Under the pieces are notes generated by a model. The model searched no databases, was not told the origin of the DNA, and saw only the letters and a list, made by a program, of their open reading frames with translations. DNA of 61,646 bases from positions 1 through 61,646 of the forward strand of contig JAITOY010000040.1 in NCBI GenBank assembly GCA_031289775.1, read 5' to 3'. The position numbers were made by a program, and so were the translations under genes. Each line of letters opens with the position of its first letter. Positions within the stretch are counted from its first letter, which is position 1. This document shows, piece by piece, positions 27,052-34,974 of this stretch. The DNA comes from Synergistaceae bacterium (GTDB lineage: Bacteria; Synergistota; Synergistia; Synergistales; Synergistaceae).

Positions 27052-27546
27052 TCAGTCAGTCGGGCGAGGGGCCTCGTAGCTGTTTCCCATGAGCTTTTTC
27101 CAGTCGACCGCGTCGTCGAGGAGATTTGGGCATGTCACGTCGGGATAAAACCAGTGGCGTCCGAGCCCGATAAGAACCTGCCACCAGTCATGAACGTCAG
27201 GCGCGATGATTTGCCCCTCAGGGCCAATCCTCCTGAGCTCTCTGTACAGCAAGGCCGTCATCTGGTTCTCGTCGAGGCAGGCTGTCGTCTTGCCGTAGAA
27301 CTCTATCAGATAAAAATACGAACAAGCGCCAAGCTGGAATAATACGTCCCGCCACTTTTCCGGAACCCGGCCCGTGCGCGCGAGCACGATATTTTTTTTC
27401 GATCCCCCGGATTTGTGGTTCACCAGAAAAAGTATCTTGCTTACGTCTATATGCCGCAGCTCCTCGTATTTTTTTACCAGCTCATCCGCGATCGGGGTTA
27501 TACGGCTGTTGCATATCTCAAAATCAAACTCGTGGCTTGCTTCCAT
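27052..27546 (-). CDS. Phage-type putative metallopeptidase homologue with altered active site
   Basis: This 164-residue protein resembles the putative (phage-associated) metallopeptidase family: an N-terminal segment on a conserved pattern (VLFLVNHKSGGSKK), a middle strand (FYLIEFYGKTTACLDENQMTALLY) and then the helix that normally carries HExxH. Here that helix reads YRELRRIG, so both zinc-binding His positions are Arg. The frame is intact and AAGGAG precedes the ATG, so it looks expressed but probably not a zinc peptidase. Upstream lie a TATAAT box and a tandem 10-bp repeat. No phage genes surround it. Confidence 0.6.
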   Translation of the reverse strand: MEASHEFDFEICNSRITPIADELVKKYEELRHIDVSKILFLVNHKSGGSKKNIVLARTGRVPEKWRDVLFQLGACSYFYLIEFYGKTTACLDENQMTALLYRELRRIGPEGQIIAPDVHDWWQVLIGLGRHWFYPDVTCPNLLDDAVDWKKLMGNSYEAPRPTD

Positions 27547-27576
27547 AATCCTTCAACTCCTTTATGAGATCCTTCA

Positions 27577-27623
27577 ATTATACAACGGTCGGCGCGGGAT
27601 GAATAAAGATCAGTAAAGATCAG
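27577..27623 (-). promoter_or_regulatory. -10 box and tandem 10-bp repeat upstream of the metallopeptidase homologue
   Basis: A perfect TATAAT on the minus strand (27577-27582) lies 31 bp before the ATG. Across its -35 position and beyond are two perfect adjacent copies of TAAAGATCAG (27604-27613 and 27614-27623). A one-helical-turn period is typical of activator-binding sites. Confidence 0.45.
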
Positions 27624-27681
27624 CATCTTTGTACTCATTTTCATGAAATCAGATTTATTTTCGAGGCCAAAAACACATACG

Positions 27682-27703
27682 CCGACCTGCCCCCCGAGGT
27701 CGG
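27682..27703. terminator. Small GC hairpin
   Basis: CCGACCT and AGGTCGG pair across an 8-base loop just past the PNPOx remnant. There is only a modest T-rich stretch on the minus-strand side, so a terminator role is uncertain. Confidence 0.3.
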
Positions 27704-27720
27704 TAAGCGGTAAATATGCT

Positions 27721-27978
27721 TCATTTCAACCACCTATTTAAGTCGTGATAAGCCGTTGCAGCCTGTGTCTGTACTTCAAAGTCCTCTGACGCAAAATTGC
27801 TGTAATACCGCCCCTTATGCGCCGTGAACTTGAGGACGCAGTAATCAGGGTCGGTGACGCCGCCCTGATAATACATCGTGTCGCCGTCGCGCCAGATCAT
27901 CGTTTTGGATTCGGCGTCCGTCAGTACCTTTAACTCCGCAAGCATGACTCCGCGAAAGAAACGCTTGTCATAAATTTA
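27721..27978 (-). pseudogene. 5'-truncated pyridoxamine-phosphate-oxidase-like (FMN-binding) protein remnant
   Basis: An open frame of 74 codons from the ATG at 27945 encodes KTMIWRDGDTMYY and VTDPDYCVLKFTA, which match the C-terminal half of PNPOx-family stress proteins (normally about 130 residues). In-frame codons upstream of that ATG still read YDKRFFRGV, as expected for the family, until an in-frame TAA at about 27976-27978. The N-terminal FMN-binding half is missing. AGGAGG lies just upstream of an out-of-frame ATG at about 27970. The gene is therefore best read as a decayed copy, though a short protein might still be made. Confidence 0.65.
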
Positions 27979-28057
27979 CCTCCTATCTGTGAGATCATAT
28001 TTTGCGTTTATAAGGCTTGACTTTTATCGATCTTCCAGAGCTCTATAGACTCATAAT

Positions 28058-28102
28058 AAAAAAGCGCTGGATGAATATAAAAAAATCATCCAGCGCTTTT
28101 TT
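28058..28102. terminator. Strong bidirectional intrinsic terminator after ftsZ
   Basis: AGCGCTGGATGA (28063-28074) and TCATCCAGCGCT (28086-28097) form a perfect 12-bp stem, flanked by A-runs on one side and T-runs on the other, so both strands show a stem followed by U-rich RNA. It lies 30 bp after the ftsZ stop. Confidence 0.9.
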
Positions 28103-28131
28103 GATTGTCGAGTTTCCTTTTGTCGGGTTGT

Positions 28132-29292
28132 TTATTTATTTTCTTTATCTTTTTTTCTGAGGTACGACGGGGTGTCTATAAGCGTATCTATGTCGATCAA
28201 CGTCTCAGAGAGCGCCGATCCGACCTCGCGCACCTTCGCTTCCGCGCTTCGTTTAGCTTCTGGAGAGTCCATATTGTAGCCGGTCGCGATTACGACCATC
28301 TGTATATCCTCACCCAAGTCCTCGTCATACACAAGACCCCAGTTGAACGTGGCGTCCGGGTCGACTAAGTTGCTCAGCCTCTCGGCGGCGTCCTGAACCT
28401 CCGTTATGCCAATGTTCATGCTCGCGGTCACGTTCAATATGACGCCTTTCGCCCCGTGTACGGAGCTCTCCATCAGCGGGCACTCCATCGCGCGCTTCAA
28501 CGCGTCGCTCGCTCTGTGCTCGCCGCTGCCCCGCCCAATACCCATGACCGCGCCGCCAGCGTGCTGCATTATGTTTCTGAGGTCGGCGAAGTCCACGTTT
28601 ACGACGCCTGGTTTCGTGACGAGATCCGTTACGCCCTGCACAGCCTGACGCAACACGTCGTCCGCCATCGCAAAAGCTTCGGCAAGCGACGTCGTGCGCT
28701 CAGAGAGGTGGAGCAGGCGGTCGTTCGGGACTACGATGAGCGCATCAACCGCTTTTTTAAGCTTTTCGATGCCCTTCTCGGCGAAGGCCTTGCGCCTTTT
28801 ACCCTCGAAGGAAAATGGCCTTGTCACGACAGAAACGGTCAGAATACCCATGTCCTTCGCTATCTCAGCGATTATGGGGAGCGCCCCCGTACCGGTACCG
28901 CCGCCCATCCCAGCCGCTAGATAAACCATGTCGCAACCCTTCAGACATGCCCGAATCTCCTCGCGCGACTCAATGGCCGCACTCTCGCCTACCTCAGGGC
29001 GAGACCCGGCGCCGAGACCCCTCGTGAGCTTTTCTCCCAATATGAGTTTTTCGACGGAAAGACAGCTATCAAGGCAATGAGAATCCGTGTTGACAGCCAG
29101 AAACTCCACTCCTGTGGCGCCCATCCTGATGATGTGGTCAAGGGCGTTGTTGCCGCCTCCGCCAACTCCGACTATTTTTATTCTCTCCCTACGAACCGCG
29201 TCAGGGACAGGAGATCCTTTAACGTCGCTCTGCGGCTGCCTGTCGTCGACAGGATTTTCATCGATTAAAAAATCGAGAGCGGAATCCGACAC
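28132..29292 (-). CDS. ftsZ: Cell division protein FtsZ
   Basis: This is a tubulin-like GTPase of 386 residues that forms the division ring. The glycine-rich loop GVGGGGNNA lies near residues 42-50, the tubulin signature GMGGGTGTG at about 128-136, and the catalytic T7 loop NVDFADL at about 232-238. A C-terminal peptide DTPSYLRKK resembles the FtsA/partner-binding tail. The N-terminus has an extra ~35 residues. The start is GTG, with AGGGGG about 10 bases ahead. No ftsA, ftsQ or mur genes are next to it, so it is outside a division cluster and has its own promoter and terminator. Confidence 0.97.
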   Translation of the reverse strand: MSDSALDFLIDENPVDDRQPQSDVKGSPVPDAVRRERIKIVGVGGGGNNALDHIIRMGATGVEFLAVNTDSHCLDSCLSVEKLILGEKLTRGLGAGSRPEVGESAAIESREEIRACLKGCDMVYLAAGMGGGTGTGALPIIAEIAKDMGILTVSVVTRPFSFEGKRRKAFAEKGIEKLKKAVDALIVVPNDRLLHLSERTTSLAEAFAMADDVLRQAVQGVTDLVTKPGVVNVDFADLRNIMQHAGGAVMGIGRGSGEHRASDALKRAMECPLMESSVHGAKGVILNVTASMNIGITEVQDAAERLSNLVDPDATFNWGLVYDEDLGEDIQMVVIATGYNMDSPEAKRSAEAKVREVGSALSETLIDIDTLIDTPSYLRKKDKENK

Positions 29293-29348
29293 CTCGCTAT
29301 TCCCCCTTCAGGTCCATAACCATAAGCCCGTAATATATCTCATGCGCT

Positions 29349-29378
29349 ATCATATAGAGAATCCGACGTTAATGTCAA
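29349..29378 (-). promoter_or_regulatory. ftsZ promoter
   Basis: On the minus strand, a perfect TTGACA (29373-29378), 18 bases and TATGAT (29349-29354). Transcription would start near 29342, giving a leader of about 50 bases before the GTG of ftsZ. Confidence 0.7.
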
Positions 29379-29402
29379 GTAACATGCAGTTATAAATTTC
29401 AA

Positions 29403-30689
29403 TCATTCCAGCTTCATCCACTCATAACCATCGGCGCTCGACAGGGGCTGTTCGCCATCGTAGACCACGGCCGTGCTGTTATCGCCGACCGTATAGAACG
29501 CCAGACCGCCGCCCTTCATGTTGTACCTGTAATACGGGGGCGAATCCTCGCGCTCCGCGCTCCAGCGCTCGAACCTGTCAGCATACTTGGGCTCGAGAAA
29601 GTTGCCCACTCCGAGGCCATCCGATGTCCTGTATTTTTTAGCGCTCGTCACAATTTCTATCACGAGGTCGTTCTGCATGTAGACTAGCGTCTCGAGGGCC
29701 TCTACGTTGCCTCCGTAACCCCAGATAGAGTGTTCCCCCTCCGACACGCGCTCAATAGGCGTTCCCCACTCCGCCAAGACGTCCTCGCTCCTTCCACCAA
29801 GCGCCAGATTCCCTATAGCCTTGCCTGGCGTTATCACGAGCGCCCGGTCGGTCGGCCAGCCGAGCATCGCCTTCGCCGCGTTCGAGGAGTGAAACGGCCT
29901 CTTGTCGTCAGAAGCTACGTATTTTTCCATACTCGCGAAACCCTCCAGAGCCTCCCCGTAGTAGCCGAGGCGCATCAACGCTACGGAGGTTGTGTAAATG
30001 AGCTCGGAGTCCGAAGTCGCGGAGCGGATCACGCCCTTGTAGCTCTCCGCCGCCCCTCTGATGCTGCCCATGGACTCGCGAATGGCGCCGAGCATAAAGT
30101 CCACGCTGACCGGCGACACGCGGCCCTCGAGTTTTTCAAGAGCATCAAGGGCCTCGGGCCTCATTCCATGACGAAAATAAAGCGAGCCCAGGCGAAAAAG
30201 AGCTTCCGCGTCGCGCTGTTCGTTTTTGACGTGCGCCTCATACGCGCTTATCGCGTCCGCGTCGTTCCCCAGCATCTCCTCGGAGTAGCCGATCCGAAAC
30301 ATCGTGCCCCTGCGATCAGGTTTGAGTTTCATCACTTTTTGGTAGGTTTCGAGGGCGCGGGCATACTCGCCTTCCTCAAACAGACGCGAGGCATCGTGAA
30401 AAAGGCGCTCCGGCAGGATGTTGTCCCTATAAAATATTGTCCCCCCGATGACAAAAGCCAGAATGACCGCCGCCGCAACTACAAAAAACAGGCCCTTTGG
30501 CAAAGAGCGCAACTCGTGGCGAGGAACGTAAGCCTCCTCCGCCGGCGTAAGGCCTGTCCTCTCCGGAGGCGCCAGAAGCGGGTGAGTCGCGCCGTCCCGC
30601 CCGACCGTATTTATGGTCTCATTTATATCTTCGTTTTTTTCGTTTGCTTTTTTATTTTTTCCTTCCTCGTCTTTCGCGTCGTCGCTCAT
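29403..30689 (-). CDS. Membrane-anchored TPR-repeat protein
   Basis: The protein has 428 residues from ATG 30689, which has AGGAGG 7 bases ahead; longer in-frame starts lack one. It has a charged, Lys/Glu/Asn-rich N-terminus and one membrane segment at about 65-86 (GLFFVVAAAVILAFVIGGTIF). Several TPR units follow (FEEGEYARALETYQKVMKLKPD; GYSEEMLGNDADAISAYEAH; GSLYFRHGMRPEALDAL). The C-terminal ~130 residues (GYGGNVEALETLVYMQNDLVIEI) form a separate domain I do not recognise. The topology places the TPRs outside the cytoplasm. The role is unknown; neighbouring ftsZ has its own promoter. Confidence 0.75.
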   Translation of the reverse strand: MSDDAKDEEGKNKKANEKNEDINETINTVGRDGATHPLLAPPERTGLTPAEEAYVPRHELRSLPKGLFFVVAAAVILAFVIGGTIFYRDNILPERLFHDASRLFEEGEYARALETYQKVMKLKPDRRGTMFRIGYSEEMLGNDADAISAYEAHVKNEQRDAEALFRLGSLYFRHGMRPEALDALEKLEGRVSPVSVDFMLGAIRESMGSIRGAAESYKGVIRSATSDSELIYTTSVALMRLGYYGEALEGFASMEKYVASDDKRPFHSSNAAKAMLGWPTDRALVITPGKAIGNLALGGRSEDVLAEWGTPIERVSEGEHSIWGYGGNVEALETLVYMQNDLVIEIVTSAKKYRTSDGLGVGNFLEPKYADRFERWSAEREDSPPYYRYNMKGGGLAFYTVGDNSTAVVYDGEQPLSSADGYEWMKLE

Positions 30690-30723
30690 GCCGTTTCCTC
30701 CTATCGCGAATATCGACAGGAGT

Positions 30724-30752
30724 ATTTTACGGCTCCCCGCGCCGGAGGTCAA
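30724..30752 (-). promoter_or_regulatory. Promoter of the TPR gene
   Basis: On the minus strand, TTGACC (30747-30752), 17 bases, TAAAAT (30724-30729), each one mismatch from consensus, 35 bp before the ATG. Confidence 0.65.
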
Positions 30753-30848
30753 AGTTTTTAATCGGTATTTCCTCGAATTCTCCCTCTTCTCTCTAAACGT
30801 CAATTATGCTAAAGTTAAAAAAATAAACGGCGACATGGAGGCCTATGT

Positions 30849-31742
30849 GTGAGACTACTTTTCAAATCTGTCAATCTTAGCGCTTTATCTCCCTATCTTG
30901 AGCTTTGGAGAAAAACTCCCCAAAAATCATCTGATTATTCATCCGGAGTGCTACTCTGCTGGGAACGGGCGCTGGGCTATCAGTTCGCTTTCGATGAGGA
31001 CGCGGAACTCGTATGGATTCGAGGCGAAATCCCGAAGGAACACTATCTGGCGCCGGTCGGCAGGTGGGATCGCCCAGACTGGGGCGATCTGCTGAGGGCC
31101 AGGTTTGAGGGCGTCGTCGACTTTCAGATCGTCCCGGAGGCGTTGCTCGAAATATGGCGGGCCCAGCTCGGGGACGCGCTACAGGCAGAGGAAAACCGGG
31201 CGAGCTGGGAGTACCTGCACCTCGTGGACGACTTGGCAGATCTGTCCGGCAACAAGTACGTCAAAAAACGCAACCGCATAAATCAGTTCGTTAAACAGAA
31301 CCCGTTCCAATATCTCCCCATCACCGAAGAACTGCTTCCGAGGATCGTAGAGTTTCAGGAAAAATGGTGCGAGTCCTACAAGGTTTTCGATGAATCCGGG
31401 AGCATAGAGATGGAGAGCGACGGGATCATCCGCAACATCCTCGCCAACTGGCCGAGCCTGCCGCAGATGATGGGCGGCGCGCTGGAGGTCATGGGCGACA
31501 TCGCGGCGTACACAGTCGCAGAGTCGATCGACGACGTCATCATGATTCACTTCGAGAAAGCGAGCCTCGATTTCAGCGCGGCCTATCAGGTGATAAATCA
31601 CGAGTTCCTCTTGCACGAGGGACGCAAGTACAGGATCGTGAACCGCGAGGAAGACATGGATGATCCTGGCCTGCGCGACGCGAAGCTGTCATACCATCCG
31701 ACGGATTTTGTGAAAAAATACGCCGTGAGCATCAGATTATAA
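30849..31742 (+). CDS. DUF2156 (GNAT-like) protein
   Basis: This is a 297-residue cytoplasmic protein of the DUF2156 family, which shares the acyltransferase fold of the catalytic domain of lysyl-phosphatidylglycerol synthase. Recognisable parts are LADLSGNKYVKKRNRINQF, LEVMGDIAAYTVAESI and ASLDFSAAYQVINHEF, then NREEDMDDPGLRDAKLSYHP. No membrane segments are present, so it is the soluble stand-alone form whose substrate is unknown. The start is GTG with GGAGG 7 bases ahead. It is followed 22 bp later by ilvA and is probably co-transcribed with it. Confidence 0.85.
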   Translation: MRLLFKSVNLSALSPYLELWRKTPQKSSDYSSGVLLCWERALGYQFAFDEDAELVWIRGEIPKEHYLAPVGRWDRPDWGDLLRARFEGVVDFQIVPEALLEIWRAQLGDALQAEENRASWEYLHLVDDLADLSGNKYVKKRNRINQFVKQNPFQYLPITEELLPRIVEFQEKWCESYKVFDESGSIEMESDGIIRNILANWPSLPQMMGGALEVMGDIAAYTVAESIDDVIMIHFEKASLDFSAAYQVINHEFLLHEGRKYRIVNREEDMDDPGLRDAKLSYHPTDFVKKYAVSIRL

Positions 31743-31764
31743 TGTTCGCGCGAAAGGAAATGAT

Positions 31765-33027
31765 ATGACAAAATCTAACGACGATTACTGGCCGCAGCTC
31801 AGCGACATCCAGAGGGCGAAACAGAGGATAGGGGAGATTGTCTCCCACACGCCCCTCACGATGAACGCTCCGCTGTCTGAGAGGCACGGGGCAAATATCC
31901 TGTTGAAGCGCGAGGATCTTCAGGTCGTCCGCTCGTACAAAATACGCGGGGCGTATAACAAAATGTCCAGCCTGTCGCCGGATGAAACCAAGCGCGGCGT
32001 TGTGTGCGCCAGCGCCGGAAACCACGCCCAGGGCGTCGCTTTTGCCGCAAAGGGGCTCGGCATCCGCGCAACGATATTCATGCCAAAACCAACCCCGCAA
32101 CAGAAAATCGACCAGGTCAGGATGCACGGCAGGGACAGCGTCGAGATAATCCTGTCCGGCGACACTTACGACGACTCGTGCAAAGACGCCCTCGTCTTCT
32201 GCGAGGAGCGCGACTCCTGTTTCGTGCACCCGTTCGACGACCCCCTCATCATAGAGGGACAGGGAACCGTCGGGCTCGATATCCTGAACGACACTAAGCA
32301 GCCTATCGACTATCTGCTGCTTCCCATCGGCGGAGGAGGACTCGCCTCGGGCGTCTCGAGCGTCTTCAAGGCCATCAGCCCCGGCACGAGGATCATAGGG
32401 GTCGAGGCGGCAGGCTCGGCGTCGATGAAGCGCTCTTTCGAGGCGGGGCAGGCGACGACCCTGGAGGAGATCGACACTTTCGCGGACGGAATAGCGGTTC
32501 GCACACCTGGAAAGATAACGTTCCGGATATGCCGCAAGCTGCTCGACGACATCGTCGTTGTCCCGGAGGGTAAAATATGCTCCACGATCCTCGAACTTTA
32601 CAACAAAAGCGCTATAGTGGTCGAGCCGGCCGGCGCCGCGTCGATAGCCGCCCTGCCCCTGCTCGGAGACGCCATCAGGGGGAAAAACGTCGTCTGCATC
32701 GTCAGCGGCAGCAACAACGACATAACACGCATGGAGGAGATAAAAGAGCGCTCCATGCTGTACGAGGGGTTAAAACACTACTTCATCGTGCGCTTCCCAC
32801 AGCGCGCAGGCGCGTTACGCGAGTTTCTCGTAAACGTTCTCGGTCCGAACGACGATATAACCCTGTTTCAATACTCGAAAAAGAACTCGCGAGATAAGGG
32901 CCCGGCGATAGTGGGGATAGAGATCCGCTCACCAGCCGACTTCGAGCCGCTCGTCTCCAGAATGAAGGAGAACAATATAATTCACGAATACCTGAACGAC
33001 AAGCCGGATCTGCTGAGGCTAATTTAA
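31765..33027 (+). CDS. ilvA: Threonine deaminase (threonine ammonia-lyase) with C-terminal regulatory domain
   Basis: This is a fold-type-II PLP enzyme converting threonine to 2-oxobutanoate and ammonia. The PLP lysine is K59 in VRSYKIRGAYNKM; the phosphate-binding glycine loop is PIGGGGLASG; SGSNND follows. The last ~85 residues (FIVRFPQRAGALREFLVNVLGPNDDITLFQY) form one ACT-like domain. The 420-residue length matches the Bacillus/Corynebacterium type. It may serve isoleucine synthesis or, in an amino-acid fermenter, threonine catabolism. AAAGGAAAT precedes the ATG. The gene converges with hemB. Confidence 0.93.
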   Translation: MTKSNDDYWPQLSDIQRAKQRIGEIVSHTPLTMNAPLSERHGANILLKREDLQVVRSYKIRGAYNKMSSLSPDETKRGVVCASAGNHAQGVAFAAKGLGIRATIFMPKPTPQQKIDQVRMHGRDSVEIILSGDTYDDSCKDALVFCEERDSCFVHPFDDPLIIEGQGTVGLDILNDTKQPIDYLLLPIGGGGLASGVSSVFKAISPGTRIIGVEAAGSASMKRSFEAGQATTLEEIDTFADGIAVRTPGKITFRICRKLLDDIVVVPEGKICSTILELYNKSAIVVEPAGAASIAALPLLGDAIRGKNVVCIVSGSNNDITRMEEIKERSMLYEGLKHYFIVRFPQRAGALREFLVNVLGPNDDITLFQYSKKNSRDKGPAIVGIEIRSPADFEPLVSRMKENNIIHEYLNDKPDLLRLI

Positions 33028-33043
33028 ATATTTAAAATTTTCT

Positions 33044-34018
33044 TTAAAGCAAGCCGGCGAGTTCCGTCGCGAAGTAAGTTATCACGAGGTCGCAACCGGC
33101 GCGCCTCACGGCGGCGTGGTACTCGAGGAGGCCGCGCGCGCGGTCGAGCGCGCCGGCGGTTATGGCCGTTTGCAGCATCATATACTCCCCGCTGACCACG
33201 TAACCGGTCATAGGCAGGTTCGTCTTCGCCCTCAGCCTCGCGGCTATGTCGAGATATGGGCCAGCCGGCTTGACTATCAGTATATCGGCGCCCTCGTCCA
33301 CATCCATAAGCGCATCCCGAATTATCTCCCTCGGGTTCATCGGCGGAAGCTGGTAACCTCTCCTGTCGCCGAACGCCGGCGCGCAGGACGCCGCATCGCG
33401 AAACGGCCCGTAAAATGCGGATGCCTGTTTCGCGGCGTAGCTCATGATCCCTGTGTCGGACAGTCCCTCGAAGTCGAGCGCGGCCCTGATCGCCCCGACC
33501 CTTCCGTCCATCATGTCGGACGGCGCGACCATATGCGCGCCGGCGCGAGCCTGGCTCACAGCCGCGCGGGACAGAAGCTCCAGCGTCTGGTCATTGTCGA
33601 CTCGCCCGTCCTCCGTCAGATGACCGCAGTGCCCGTGAGTCGTGTACTCGCACATACATGTGTCCGCAATCAGAAATATATCGCGATAATTCTCCCTGAG
33701 CAGTCTGAGGGCGCGCTGCACCGGCTGTTCAAGATCGAACGCGGCACTTCCTTCATGATCCTTGTACGAGGGCAGACCGAAGAACAAAAAAGATCTCACG
33801 CCTCGCGCGATCGCCGGCTCCACAACCTCTGGAAGCCTGTCGACGCTCCAGTGAAACACGCCTGGCATCGACGGAATCGGATTTGCCAGACCTTCGCCTG
33901 GACAGACAAAAAGAGGCAAGATCAGGTGTCTTGGCTCGAGCGTTACCTCCGTCAACATATCACGCAGCGTTGCGTTTTCCCGAAGACGCCTCATCCGAAC
34001 AGCTGGAAAACCCACCAT
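33044..34018 (-). CDS. hemB: Delta-aminolevulinic acid dehydratase (porphobilinogen synthase)
   Basis: The enzyme condenses two 5-aminolevulinate molecules to porphobilinogen, the second step of tetrapyrrole synthesis after ALA. Motifs are the zinc site DTCMCEYTTHGHCGHL, the first active-site Lys region SYAAKQASAFYGPFRDA and the Schiff-base Lys in ADILIVKPAGPY. ATG at 34018 gives 324 residues, the usual length, with AGGGGG 9 bases ahead; an upstream ATG at 34066 lacks a ribosome site and overlaps the next gene. No other hem or cob synthesis genes lie nearby, apart from the distant CobT-like salvage operon. Confidence 0.96.
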   Translation of the reverse strand: MVGFPAVRMRRLRENATLRDMLTEVTLEPRHLILPLFVCPGEGLANPIPSMPGVFHWSVDRLPEVVEPAIARGVRSFLFFGLPSYKDHEGSAAFDLEQPVQRALRLLRENYRDIFLIADTCMCEYTTHGHCGHLTEDGRVDNDQTLELLSRAAVSQARAGAHMVAPSDMMDGRVGAIRAALDFEGLSDTGIMSYAAKQASAFYGPFRDAASCAPAFGDRRGYQLPPMNPREIIRDALMDVDEGADILIVKPAGPYLDIAARLRAKTNLPMTGYVVSGEYMMLQTAITAGALDRARGLLEYHAAVRRAGCDLVITYFATELAGLL

Positions 34019-34050
34019 GCTTCTGTACCCCCTATGAATATCCTTATTTC

Positions 34051-34818
34051 CTACTCCGGCTTCCATACTGCTTTGAATCCGCCATCGATCCTTTGCGGCA
34101 CACCTGTCAATATGGCGGACTCGTCGTCCATCGTGACCGTCTTGAACTCGACCTTAAACGGGATGTCGCTCCACTTCAAAAGTGGGTTCACCCTGTTCAC
34201 TATCTGGTTTGTGAGGGCGGCCGGTTGTTTGAGCTTCTCGACATATATAGAGACGTCATCCAGATAGAGCCCCCCCGACTGGAGCCCAAGGACTCCCTCG
34301 GCCGCAAGCCTGATGCGCAGGGTGAACAGAAAGTCCGCGCTGAACACCCCGTCCGCGCGGAACCCCTGCGGCTTAAAATCGAACGCGAGCTTTGAAAAAC
34401 CCTTCGTGTTGTTGTGCTCGAAATAGCTGTTGACGTCCTTTTCCAGAAGCACTATCTCGCCTTTCGAGTAGCCTATCAGGGAGGCGAGCGAGTTCGCGTC
34501 CGAGACAAGCTCATCGGAGGAAAGCGTCTCGTCGGCCTTCGTCAAAAGCGCGTCCAGCCTCATGGAGTCTATCCTGATGCCGCTTAAGATGACGCCTCTC
34601 ATCTCGGCGTAGGCTCGGCTGTGGCTCACCGTCACTTCGAGCGACTCCGGCGAGAAGCGTCCGCCGAGAAGCGAGGCTATACGGTTCGCCATGTTCTCGT
34701 CGGCGACCTCGGCCTGAGCCGCCCCGGAAAGCGCCGCCGCGCAGAAAACGACCAAGGCGAACAGCAGCAGGAGCTTGCGCGATTGTCTCATGTGAAACGC
34801 GGTGTAATCAACGATCAT
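34051..34818 (-). CDS. Secreted DUF2993 (LmeA-like) protein
   Basis: This protein of about 255 residues has a signal peptide (RKLLLLFALVVFCAAALSGAAQA) and a single DUF2993-type domain with a long run of beta strands (AEMRGVILSGIRIDSMRLDALL; KVEFKTVTMDDESAILTGVPQ). The family has been connected with lipid binding at the envelope. The ATG at 34818 has AAGGAG 11 bases ahead; GTG 34830 and ATG 34791 are alternatives. It precedes hemB by 32 bp. A degenerate parS-like sequence covers the 34791 start. Confidence 0.7.
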   Translation of the reverse strand: MIVDYTAFHMRQSRKLLLLFALVVFCAAALSGAAQAEVADENMANRIASLLGGRFSPESLEVTVSHSRAYAEMRGVILSGIRIDSMRLDALLTKADETLSSDELVSDANSLASLIGYSKGEIVLLEKDVNSYFEHNNTKGFSKLAFDFKPQGFRADGVFSADFLFTLRIRLAAEGVLGLQSGGLYLDDVSIYVEKLKQPAALTNQIVNRVNPLLKWSDIPFKVEFKTVTMDDESAILTGVPQRIDGGFKAVWKPE

Positions 34819-34870
34819 AATTTTTCGCACTCCTTACTCGGGAATGTGGGGCTCACTCTGCCCCTCAATA

Positions 34871-34876
34871 ATTATA
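34871..34876 (-). promoter_or_regulatory. Candidate -10 box for the DUF2993/hemB unit
   Basis: A perfect TATAAT on the minus strand lies about 53 bp before the preferred start; no convincing -35 box is seen. Confidence 0.35.
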
Positions 34877-34927
34877 ACCAATAAGAGAGGCAATTTATTA
34901 TGCGTAAATCAATTACCCGCATTATAG

Positions 34928-34933
34928 TATAAT
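34928..34933 (+). promoter_or_regulatory. Candidate -10 box for the ECF S component gene
   Basis: A perfect TATAAT lies 41 bp before the ATG; the -35 region is poor. Confidence 0.4.
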
Positions 34934-34974
34934 ATCCCTCGCAAATCGAATTCACAGAGGGAGAGATTTAATAT

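Noticed and set aside
29730-30761. 343-codon plus-strand frame opposite the TPR gene
   Set aside because: Low-complexity, Arg-rich translation; the minus strand has a promoter, ribosome site and TPR repeats.
33116-34267. 383-codon plus-strand frame opposite hemB
   Set aside because: hemB motifs are unambiguous on the other strand.
34784-34799. TGTCTCATGTGAAACG as a second parS
   Set aside because: Three mismatches to consensus and inside a coding start; kept only as a weak relative.
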